From Pegoplata infirma (taxonomy: Eukaryota; Arthropoda; Insecta; Diptera; Anthomyiidae): 64,000 nucleotides of DNA. Position numbers and translations under genes: made by a program. Below, piece after piece: positions 52,836-62,093 of this stretch (position 1 is the stretch's first letter; each line of letters starts with the position of its first letter). Location: the NCBI GenBank assembly GCA_963921195.1, contig OY992537.1, positions 69,866,040-69,930,039 of the forward strand, in the 5' to 3' direction. The notes under the pieces are model-generated. The model saw only the letters and a list, made by a program, of their open reading frames with translations. It had not been told where the DNA came from and did no database searches.

Positions 52836-53390
52836 CAACACTGGTAGCATAAGTTTAAGCACCAACAAAATATTAAACTCACTCACATTAACAAAACAAT
52901 CTACACAAGTTTATATTCAAACGTTGACAATAGAGTTTTGTTGTTGATGTTTTTGTTGTTGTTGTTGCTGCTGTTGCCATTATTGTTGTTGTTGGAATCC
53001 CTTTTCACATTAAACAGTAACAACAACAACGTTGTAGTTTAAAATTTGACAAGCGTATAAACGTTTTATTTGCGTTTTTTCCTGAGTTTATTGTTATCAT
53101 TGCATATTCATAAAAATCGATCTGCTTAATTTTTATATAAATATATTTTTTTGTATATTTATATTTTGTGGGGTTTTTTAAGCAGGTTTAACTTAACAAT
53201 GGCGTATTTTATAACTTGGCTAGGTTTTTATTAGTTTTTTTTTTTATTGTATGCGGTAGTCAAGATGGGGAGTAGCTTAACAGCTGCTCTATAAATGTTT
53301 ATTATAAGCAAAGTTCAATAGAAATATGTTTATGATGAATTAACAGGGTGGCCAATATAAGGTAAAATAAATTAATAAAAATCTTTTTTT
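52836..53390. repeat. Low-copy DNA with TTG/CAA microsatellite
   Basis: About 65 bp of GTTGTTGTT with TGCTGC interruptions at 52938-53002 is followed by inverted AACAACAACAAC at 53020. The rest appears low-copy. Such triplet tracts are common in fly regulatory and intergenic DNA. Confidence 0.6.
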
Positions 53391-53490
53391 TATACCCTCC
53401 ACTCTAGTGATAGAGGGTGTATATAAGTTTGTTATTCCGTTTGTAACACCTTGAAATATTGTTCTAGGGCAACAAAAAGTATATCACAAA
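53391..53490 (-). repeat. TACCCTCCAC-type repeat, terminal fragment
   Basis: TATACCCTCCACTCTAGTGATAGAGGGTGTATATAAGTTTGTTATTCCGTTTGTAACACC is the right terminus of the 36640-37480 family in inverse orientation, breaking off near 53485 after AAAAAGTATAT. Confidence 0.75.
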
Positions 53491-55980
53491 ATTTTTTTTA
53501 AATTTCAACTCAGTGAAACTGAAATAAATGTTTAAAAAAACCAGCAGTTTTTGGAATTAAGAAAAACTGTTAATGCAGTTGTGTAAACAAGACCTTGAAA
53601 CATCACAGAGCAATGTTTAAGGATTACCCCACTTTATTACAGGGGGTTAATGTTGAAAAATCGATAAAAATGGCTTGAAATAATCCATAGTTTTTATTTT
53701 CTTTCGCTTTTTTTTTAAGTTCTCCTTATATTTCAATCTTTTCCGACATAACGCAAAGTCAGTACATATAAGAGATTATTTTAATGTTGGTTTGATAGAT
53801 GCTTCATCGCTTGGTAAGAAGTTATAAAACGGTTAAGTTTTGAAACAAAAAATTAAGAGTTTTTAAATTTTCGAGGTTTTTGATCAGGGATTTCGGCCCC
53901 CTCTATAAAATGAAAAAAGTTGAACTAGAGTTGGTAGCTGTTGTAATTCTGAACATTTTGGAATTAGTCCCGTTAATGTGCCACGAATAGTTAAGGAGTT
54001 TCAGCAGATCAAAGTTCGAAAGAAAAAACGTAATTTTTTTAAAATACCAGTTTTTCACGAGGCACATTCGCGGTTTCATTCGAAATTTGGTGGACTCTTG
54101 CGTAAACCGAGTTTTTTATGAGTTTAAATAAAAAAATCACTGGCGGGTTTATAAAAAATAAATTGCAAAAATTTTATATCATTTTTGAAAATTGTGCGAA
54201 ATTTCCAAATCTGTTTCCTACACTCAAAATAATTACTCTGTTAAATACTCTGTAAAATGACTGTAATCTCAATTCGACAGATATTTGACAAAGTTATCTG
54301 CCGAAATACAGATTTAAAGAAAATACTTTGTATTTTCTTGTGACCGAAAAACAAAATTGTATCTGTAATTTTACTTTTTTTCTTTGTAATCTCTATTTTA
54401 AAGATAATAAATAGGGCTTTTTTGTTAAAATACAGATTTTAGAAAAATACTTTGTTATTTTCTCGTAACCAAAATACTAAATTTCATCTGTAATTTTACT
54501 ATTACTCTGTAATACGGTTTTCAAATTAAAATCTCTTTAAAAATGTCTAACAATAAGTATTTCAACCCCTCTTTAAAAAGCTTCTTAAATTGCAATAAAA
54601 TATGCTAAATTTTACGAGGTGTAGTGCAAAATTGAAGGAACTCGTAATTTTCACAAAAAAAAGTTAATTTATAATTTGGAAGCATTAAAGCGGGAAAATT
54701 TACATGATGGCATTTCCCAATTGTCAAAACAACTTGCACATTAAGGAAGGAAAAATTTATCAGGAATCAAATAGGGACCATTGTGTAAAAGCCATATCAA
54801 GCGCATTTAAAAGATATACAATAAAGTCAAGGCATTCTTAAACGATTTCCCTTTAATTTTATAAAAGTGTTTACTGGAATGACCCCGCTCAAACGTGAAA
54901 CTGAATATGAGAAGTTTATTAAAAAAAACCGTGAGATCATCCAGCGAGTTTATAAATAATTTCTACAAAGTTAAATATTCGCGTGCAAAACATTTAAGCG
55001 GGCGCATTTAAATTATAGCATTAGACTTTATTTTGTGTCAAGTTATCACTATCCATGCTTCCTGGTAAAATTCTGGTCGCTTTTATCTACATTTTACAGA
55101 TAATTCTGTAAATCTACGGTTTTTTTTTATCGAAATCATTTTACAGAGTTTTCTTCGTAAAATAACAAAAAATCTTGCTGGTTGGAAATCTATGGTATTT
55201 TCTGCTGGCTCAGCAGAGTATCTCTGTAATTTAACAGAGTGATTATTTTGAGTGTTTTTTTTTTAGTAGCAATTAATGCATCATGTTAATTTTAATACAC
55301 CAAAAGACGTGCCTTAACGAGTAGAATTGATTGGCTTTTTGACTTTTTACTTTAAGCCATTCTGAGCTGAAAGAGCGATGATTTCATCTAAACCTGTTTT
55401 GATCTGGCACATCCAAGGCTTTACACGAAATCGGATGAATTTTTTTTTAATTGAAAGCCCACTTGATGTGTCATCATAAAATCAGAGGCGGGTTAAAAAA
55501 TTTTGATGATTATACATTTTTTGGACCATATTAAATTTTCTTGTTATAAAAAGCATCACCGATTTTTTACAATGATACGATTTTCCGTAATTTTTTTCAG
55601 TAATACCAACGCGCATTGCCTAAATATGTTATAAAAAATTGTGAAACTTTTCTTTTACCGCGAATTAATCGCGATTTTAGGTACTTTTTTTTTTTAAATC
55701 GTTTGGTCACTAAAGGTTTAAATTTATATCATATATTTGAGAAGAAATGATATATCCTGGCATGTTTTAATAATGCATGCAACAAATGTGTAGAAAAAAA
55801 ATCTTTAAAATATTTTTAAGATTTTTAAAAAATCTAAGTCTTAAAACCGCCATTACTTTTGACCCCCTTGCGCGGTTTATTTGACGCGAACGAATTTCTT
55901 ATTCTTAAATAGCTTCTAATACTTATTTATGCCAACTTTTATCGATGTGCCATCAAAATAAAAATCACATCTTTTTTACC
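53491..55980 (+). pseudogene. Possible remnant of a DNA-transposon transposase, split by a TIR element
   Basis: In one frame near 53950-54015 the translation HFGISPVNVPRIVKEFQQIK resembles the helix-turn-helix of Tc1/mariner-group transposases (GIS-x-x-TV-x-R-x-x-K pattern). Downstream the sequence is full of stops. No DDE/D motifs were identified. The insertion 54221-55254 lies within. The transposase reading is weak, and the block may be unrelated A+T-rich DNA. Confidence 0.25.
54221..55254. mobile_element. 1.03-kb TIR element, CACTCAAAATAATTACTCTG ends
   Basis: It begins CACTCAAAATAATTACTCTG and ends CAGAGTGATTATTTTGAGTG, 18-19 matching positions. TA stands on the left (54219-54220) but TT on the right, so the duplication is either mutated or not TA. 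Subterminal words CTCTGTAATTTTAC and AACAGAG recur in both arms. Confidence 0.78.
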
Positions 55981-55999
55981 TCAAAATTAAAGTCTTAGA

Positions 56000-56165
56000 C
56001 GGAACTCCTCATATATATTCATAATCCTGGATCGATTTTAAGACAATCTAGCGATGTCCGTCCGTCCGTCTGTCCGTCTGTTTGTTAAAAACACGCTAAC
56101 TTTTAAAAGACCTTACGGAGGCTCCTGAAGTTTGGCATATATGTTGGCATTTACCTGGTTAGAAC
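56000..56165 (-). repeat. TACCCTCCAC-type repeat, internal fragment
   Basis: TCCTGGATCGATTTTAAGACAATCTAGCGATGTCCGTCCGTCCGTCTG...CACGCTAACTTTTAAAAGACCTTACGGAGG...TTTACCTGGTTAG parallels 42190-42345 and is broken at both sides. Confidence 0.75.
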
Positions 56166-56266
56166 AGAAATGAGAATTAAAGAAATATTTTGAATTGCAT
56201 TAATTTATTAAAAAAAGATATAGATAATCCTATATGACATCGTATATTAATTTTTTTTAACACACA

Positions 56267-57352
56267 TGAGGCATTCCACACCAAATGTCCAGCGAAAAAA
56301 ACATGTGTACCGTAAACTTCTGAATAGGTGATATGGATAGCCCTATATGGAACTTAGAAAATTGCGTTTTTGGTTTTTCAATTTTTCAAAAACTGGGCTT
56401 AGGAGGCGTGGTCAAATATTGGAAAAATGGTCAAATTTGTGGCGAGTTGCCTTGATTAAATATTTATCACATTAAAATGGAATGCACCACAATGTCAAAA
56501 ATTTACGTTCTTATATAGTTTTGTATGGGCTATCGATTAAAATTTTTTTTTTTGGAAAATTTTCAGAACCCGTTCTGAAATTTTCCATTTTTTAAAAAAG
56601 TCAATTTATCAAAAATCCGGCCACTTTTTTTTTTCTTTTTTATTTATTTTTTTAAAAGTTTAGATGTTTGTCCATCCACACAAAAAAAATCAGAAACACG
56701 TTCACCTTTTTTTCGAGAAAATCGCATTTGAACTTTAAATTTCATAACAATTTAGTAATTTGCTTGTATTTTCTTGTGTCAACAGAGCGTATGACAAATA
56801 TTTATGCAATTAATATTACTCATTCGCAACTTTAAAACAAAGAAATACAAGCAAATAAAAAAATTGTTATGAAATTTAAAGTTCAAATGCGATTTTCCCG
56901 AAAAAAAAGATGAACGTGTTTCTGATTTTTTTAGTGTGGATGGACAAACATCTAAACTTTTAAAAAAATTAATAAAAAAGAAAAAAAAAAGTGGCCGGAT
57001 TTTTGATAAATTGACTTTATTAAAAAATCGAAAATTTCAGAACGGGTTCTGAAAATTTTCCAAAAAAAAAAAAATTTAATCGATAGCCCATACAAAACTA
57101 TATAAGAGCGTAAATTTTTGACATTGTGGTGCATTCCGTTTTAATGTGATAAATATTTAATCAAGGCAACTCGCCACAAATTTTACCATTTTTCCAATAT
57201 TTGACCACGCCTCCTAAGCCCAGTTTTCAAAAATTTTAAAAACCAAAAACGCAATTTTCTTAGTTACATATAGGGCTATCCAAACAACCTATTCAGAAAT
57301 TTACGGGACACATGTTTTTCTGTAGCGGGACATTTGGTGTGGAATGCCTCAC
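56267..57352. mobile_element. GGCATTCCACACCAAATG fold-back element, copy 2 (most complete)
   Basis: TGAGGCATTCCACACCAAATG at the left and its exact inverse (CATTTGGTGTGGAATGCCTCA) at the right, with arms of about 500 bp meeting near 56790-56830. Matching inner words are AGATGTTTGTCCATCCACAC / GTGTGGATGGACAAACATCT and ATTTGCTTGTATTTTC / AATACAAGCAAAT. The phrase TGTATGGGCTATCGATTAAA is shared with copies 1 and 3. The small frames are shadows of the palindrome. Confidence 0.85.
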
Positions 57353-57779
57353 ATACATCCTTTTTCGCCTCCAAAATTGCATTTTGGGCCTTGCAATAAA
57401 GATACATCAGAACATGAATTTTCTGCAAACAAAAATGAAAAACATTATTTTATTAGTATTTGTCCCGACCCAGACAATCAAAATTTAATTTACTTACCTT
57501 CGTATCAACAATATTCGCGATTACATCCTGATATTTTCATAGAATTTCGTGTTTTTTCTTGGTGAACACAAAAAAAAAAAATGATATTTATTTTTAAATT
57601 TTTTTGACACATAATTTTTTTTAATTCCTGAGAACCAAAATGTTATGAAATTTAGATTGCATGGAACAAGCTTCACAACAATATTCACTTAACTTGTTCT
57701 GAATAATTAAAGTGTAATAGTGTTTGATTACCGAAGCACCTGTTCTAGAACAAGTGTTATCGGAATCGGTTCTGAAAAA
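57353..57779. other. Low-copy DNA
   Basis: A 73-codon open frame (57344-57565) has less biased composition than most here (CPDPDNQNLIYLPSYQQYSRL), but I recognise no domain, and it begins inside the fold-back end. No repeats were seen. Confidence 0.35.
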
Positions 57780-58345
57780 TTTTCCTGGGTTATGAGCAAC
57801 AGACTGAATTTCGGCAAGGTTTTTTTGTGAATTTACGAGATAAAAAAACACGCTAACTTTTGAATTGCAATTCTGAGGCTGCTGAAGCTTGACATATATA
57901 TTTTTCGTTCTGGCTCGTAATGAATTTCAACCAAATTGGTCCAGTGGTTCAAAAGTTATTAGCCAAACCGCAAATTTCAGATTAGTTTCACCTTAAATTC
58001 ATGTGTTGAAAACCCGTTAAACATGTTTTAAAAACATTGGTAATTCACAAAAATATTTCTCTACGTTTTTTTGTCACTCAAAAATATTTTTACACTAAAC
58101 AAAAAAAGAAATACACTTGAAAAAAATTTTACACTCAAAAAAAATTGTACACTCAAAAAAATTTTAGTGTATTTTTTTTTTTCAAAAATTACGTTAAAAA
58201 AAGGGGTTTTCCACAAAATAAAATATTTCTAATCAAAAATGTTATTTTTTCACGTTAGAAGTTTTACTATCACTTAAAAAAGGGTATTGTGGAGGATATT
58301 CTTAGATTTCGCCAAGTCGAATTTAAGTTGTCTACTTGTTTTTTT
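57780..58345 (+). repeat. TACCCTCCAC-type repeat, 3' half in inverse orientation
   Basis: GGGTTATGAGCAACAGACTGAATTTCGGCAAGG, CCAGTGGTTCAAAAGTTAT, several TTTTACACTCAAAAAA units, and GGAGGATATTCTTAGATTTCGCCAAGTCGAATTTAAGTTGTCTACTTG follow the order of 42370-43090. Confidence 0.7.
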
Positions 58346-58456
58346 TTTTAAGATAAGATGTTTTTCTATCCACTCAAAAATATCCACTCATGTGTTTTTC
58401 GGTTTTTTCGAGAAAATCGCTTTTAAATTTTGAACTTCATAACAATTTAGTAATTT

Positions 58457-58943
58457 CCCAGCAAAAATTGACATTACTAGTAATGGGTTTTGTAATCCGA
58501 AACAGAAGTTTATAAGTAGTTACTTATTGAATGAAACACTAATTATTTTAACAAGGGCGTGAGACAAAAATAACTAGTGAAGAGTATGGAGATAAATAAG
58601 TAGTTACTGATTCGGATTACTAATAAGGAGTAAAAACCCATTACCAATAAGAAGTAAAGTAATTAGTAAATTAAAACATTTAAAATTTAACTTGTTTTTA
58701 CTAAAACTTAAAAAATACGTAATTTTTATTAAGTTTTTAATTACTTTTTAAGTTAATTGATGTGTAAAGGTTAAAAACTGCAAGTGCAAGGAGATATTAT
58801 TACGTAGAAGTGCTTTTGTAACATATTACTAAAAATTAGTTACTTTTGGGCTTAAAATAATGTTAATGGTAATAGGTACTCATTATAAATAATGTGCTTG
58901 GTAATGATTACTTTTCACAACTAATTACCATGTTTTTGCTGGG
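58457..58943. mobile_element. 487-bp CCC-type MITE, CCCAGCAAAAATT ends, copy 2
   Basis: Nearly the same as 22238-22725. TT stands on each side (58455-58456, 58944-58945). Copy 2 of the host fold-back (about 56752-56770) reads TTTAGTAATTTGCTTGTATT where this copy reads TTTAGTAATTT/insert/TTGCTTGTATT, so the duplication is TT in this case. Confidence 0.95.
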
Positions 58944-59493
58944 TTGCTTGTATTTTCTTGTTTCTCCGTAGCGTATGAGTAATATTTATGCAAATATTTA
59001 GTACTCATTCGCTCCGTTGAATCAAGAAAATACAAACAAATTACAAAATTGTTATGGAATTTAATATTCAAATGCGATTTTCTCGAAAAAAAACGACAAA
59101 CACATGTCTGATTTTTTTTTTGTGTTGATAGACAAACATCTAAACTTAAAAAAAAAAGAAAAAAAAAAAACAAAATTGGCCGGATTTTTGATAAATTAAC
59201 TTTTTTAAGAAATAAAAAATTTCAGAACGGGTTTTGAAAATTAAAAAAAAAAATAATAATAATCGATAGCCCATACAAAACTATACAAGAATGTAAGTTT
59301 TTGAGATTGTGGTGCTTTCCGCTTTAATTTGATAAATATTTAAACGAGGCAACTCGACACAAATTTGTCAATTTTTCCAATATTTGACCACGCCTCCTAA
59401 GCCCAGTTTTTGAAAAATTGAAAAACCAAAAACGCGGTTTTCTTAGTTCCATATAGGGCTATCCGTACAATCTATTCAGAAATTCACGGGACA

Positions 59494-59766
59494 TATCGCT
59501 CATTTACTTGTAAAGTGTCATAACTCAAAAAACGTGATTTTTGAGTTAATTATGCAGCATTTTTCGTTATATCATGCTTTATATTGCGTTAAAAATTCGT
59601 ATTAATATCTCTAAAACTCATCGTTTGAGAAGAGAACACGCCATTATTACATTTTCTATGTACCGGCCATTTTCAATGAACAACCAGTTTCAATTGTAAA
59701 CTTTAAACGCGTTTTTGCAAAATGAAATATTTTGAGATATGACACTATACAAGTAAATGAGCGATA
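59494..59766. mobile_element. 273-bp inverted-repeat MITE, ATCGCTCATTTACTTGTA ends
   Basis: ATCGCTCATTTACTTGTAAAGTGTCATA at the left and the inverse TATGACACTATACAAGTAAATGAGCGAT at the right have one mismatch. It is inserted in copy 3 where copies 1 and 2 read straight on (GGGACACATGTTTTTCTGTAGC). AT or ACAT/ATGT borders make the duplication ambiguous (AT, 2 bp, is the simplest). Confidence 0.85.
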
Positions 59767-59807
59767 TGTTTTTCTGTAGCGGGTCATTTGGTGTGGAATG
59801 CCTTATA

Positions 59808-60171
59808 TTAAAAACTCGATATCAGCGATTTTCTCCATAACGAGGTTTTTAATGGCAACTTGATTTAGTTGCCATCTTTTATTATCATTTAGGACCGGCA
59901 AAATATTTCGCTTGCAATTTTTTAAATATATTTTTCATAAGAAACGCAAAATTTTCTAATTTTTGAGACGGATTTGTTTAAAAATTCGGACATGCATTTT
60001 GGCTAAAAAATTTAATTTTTTCAATATGACCGCTGGTTGTCGACTAAATATGCTCTTACATTTTTTTTATAAATTTTTCACAATTTACTATTCCGTGGCC
60101 ATCGTTTGGCGGGTATCACGACACGAAATTCGAAAGTTAAGATTTATAAAATACTGCGTTCCTCAACATTT
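59808..60171. other. Unassigned DNA
   Basis: Contains TTTTAATGGCAACTTGATTTAGTTGCCAT with a small inverted pair (GGCAACT/AGTTGCC). No gene and no element ends. Confidence 0.4.
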
Positions 60172-61600
60172 GTATACCCTCCAACCACAGTATGGGGGTA
60201 TACTCACTTTGTCATTCCATTTGTAACGAATCGAAATATCGGTCGGGGACCCCATAAAGAAGACATTCCAGCGATGTCTGTCCGTCCGTCCGTCCGTCTG
60301 TCTGTGGAAGACACGATACAGCCCAAAATAAAAGAGCTAGACTCCTGAAGTTTGGCACAAATATGTCTTATGGTCATAGTAGGGTTGCCAGACGGCCGGG
60401 AATGGCCTGGATTTTCTAGTGATTTTGGGTCTGGTCCAGTTTCCAGTTAAAGTTTAATTTATCCAGTTAAAAAAGATTTCTTTAATTTTAACAATATTTT
60501 TTTTTATTTAATAAATTTTAAATTTTTTGGACTACTTTTTGAATAAAACATAAATCTTTTCACTTCTTTTAAATGTGCCCTTTTTGCTGCATTTTCACTA
60601 CTTTTCTTATAACTTTTTCGAGCATATCGCATTCTAGTGTTGCTGAAATCATGAATGTTTTCCTTGAGATCTTCGATGATCTGAGAATTGTTTGGTGAGC
60701 ATTTTGCTGAACAAATAAAGCCAAAAAATAAGTCTAGAGCGGTCAAACCTGCAGATAAGGGCCAGTTATTGTCGCCCTTTTTTGGCATCGCACGTCCGGG
60801 GATTTCAACTTGCCAACTAGATTTCCCGATTTTATCACTTCGGACTTATTTTTGTGGGGTCATTTGAAAAGAAAAATCTACGCTATCAATCTTAGACCAT
60901 TGACGTCAACATCAACATTTCGAGATGATCGAATATGTAGCGAAAATGCTTAAAAAGGGGCACAATTTGCCGTGGCCAATAAATGCAGCCATTTGATTGA
61001 TGTTTTATTCTAAAAGTAGTCCAAAATATCTTACTTTTGAAAATCGGTCGATTTGTTTTAAGTTATTAAAAAAAATCCAGTTATTTTTTTAAAATCCAGG
61101 TGTTTTTTTTCCATTTTTCAGTTATTTGAATTCTAGTATCTGGCAACCCTAGGTCATAGGCTGGTTAAGTTCGGAGATGGTCAAAATCGGACCAGAGGGG
61201 AAAAAGTTCCCCCTTGAGAAACTAAACCAACCTCTGAAAAACACCATATTTTTCCATGATTTTTTGTATTTTTGTTTAACAAATGCAACATTTTTATGCT
61301 TCAAGAAGCTCAAAGTTCAGCATTTGGACCCGGAGGACTAGAAAATATCGGTTTTTTCGGCCCGGCCCCTTTTGTGGGCGTGGATTAAAAAAATATTAAA
61401 ATAATGATTAACTTGTATTTCTTTAGTGCGAAAAGCATTATAATGAATTTTTAAACATATATTTGGAGGGGAAATTTGTCCCCCCAATGACCACGGCCGA
61501 CCTCCCCCCAAAAAAAAATAGTATACGACCCTAGATTTTTTTTTTTTGCATGTTGGAGGGTCTAAAAGATTCGGCACAGCCGAATTTAACACTGACGATT
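60172..61600 (-). repeat. TACCCTCC-type dispersed repeat, split by a hAT-like element
   Basis: It opens TATACCCTCCAACCACAGTATGGGGGTATACTCACTTTG and includes TCCGTCCGTCCGTCCGTCTG; it is interrupted at 60380-61151 and closes near 61590 with TTGGAGGGTCTAAAAGATTCGGCACAGCCGAATTTAAC. It is closest to the copy at 44745-45425, in opposite orientation. Patches of C/G (CCCCCCAATGACCACGGCCGACC) near 61480 are part of it. Confidence 0.75.
60380..61151. mobile_element. 772-bp hAT-like element, TAGGGTTGCCAGA ends, 8-bp duplication
   Basis: It begins TAGGGTTGCCAGACG and ends TATCTGGCAACCCTA, with GGTCATAG on both sides (60372-60379, 61152-61159). The host repeat reads on across the excised site as in other copies. 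Subterminal TCCAGTT/AACTGGA words repeat in both arms. On the minus strand a 94-codon frame (60788-60504: GLTALDLFFGF, RKSYKKSSENAAKRAHLKE) is open inside it; I cannot assign it to a transposase domain. Probably a non-autonomous hAT derivative. Confidence 0.92.
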
Positions 61601-61604
61601 TAAA

Positions 61605-62093
61605 TGACAGAATATCGCAAAGTTATATTCGAAAATTGTAGCCGGCATTAATATTAATAACTTTGCTGAACATCACTTTGTGATATTCGGACAATAAAAT
61701 GGTCGAAATGCACAAAAAAATCATAAAAATTACAAATTCCATACGTATCGAAATCAGTTGGTTTTTGACAAAAACTTATTGTAAAATCTGATTGTTGATT
61801 TTAATGCCTTCTTCGTGCATTTTGGCCAACTAAATGTCCGAATATCGCAAAATGATGATCAGCACAGTTGTCGAGATTAATGCTGGCTACAACTTTGCTG
61901 AACATCACTTTGCGATATTCGGACATTCAGGTGGTCAAAATTTACGAAAACGGCACAAAAAACTAAAATTTTTCTATACGTTACTTACTAACTTCATCTA
62001 AATGTACAAATATCGCAAAGTGACGTTCAGCAAAGTTGTTAAACCTTACAGCAGCTACAACTTTGCTGACTATCACTTTGCGATATTTGGACA
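61605..62093. repeat. Three successive hairpins of one TATCGCAAAGTGA motif
   Basis: Units at 61605-61692, 61835-61925 and 62003-62093 each have a left arm of the form TGTCC-GAATATCGCAAAGTGA-TGTTCAGCAAAGTTG and the inverse right arm (CAACTTTGCTGA-CATCACTTTGCGATAT-TCGGACA) around a loop of about 15-25 bp. The spacers also share words (GGTCAAAATGTACGAAAA...CACAAAAACTA). The units have diverged in sequence but keep the pairing. No TIRs or target duplications were evident around the block. Confidence 0.85.

Larger units (their letters stand above)
58355..59807. mobile_element. GGCATTCCACACCAAATG fold-back element, copy 3, left-truncated
   Basis: The right arm (59100-59490 and 59770-59807) matches copy 2 (GGCCGGATTTTTGATAAATT, AATCGATAGCCCATACAAAA, CATTTGGTGTGGAATGCC). 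The left arm begins abruptly at about 58355, inside the unit AGATGTTTTTCTATCCAC, next to the TACCCTCC repeat. Two insertions split it, 58457-58943 and 59494-59766, and copy 2 shows the empty site for both. Confidence 0.8.

Noticed and set aside
57344..57565. 73-codon frame with balanced composition as a possible exon
   Set aside because: Starts inside the terminal sequence of fold-back copy 2, with no domain and no supporting splice sites that I could defend.
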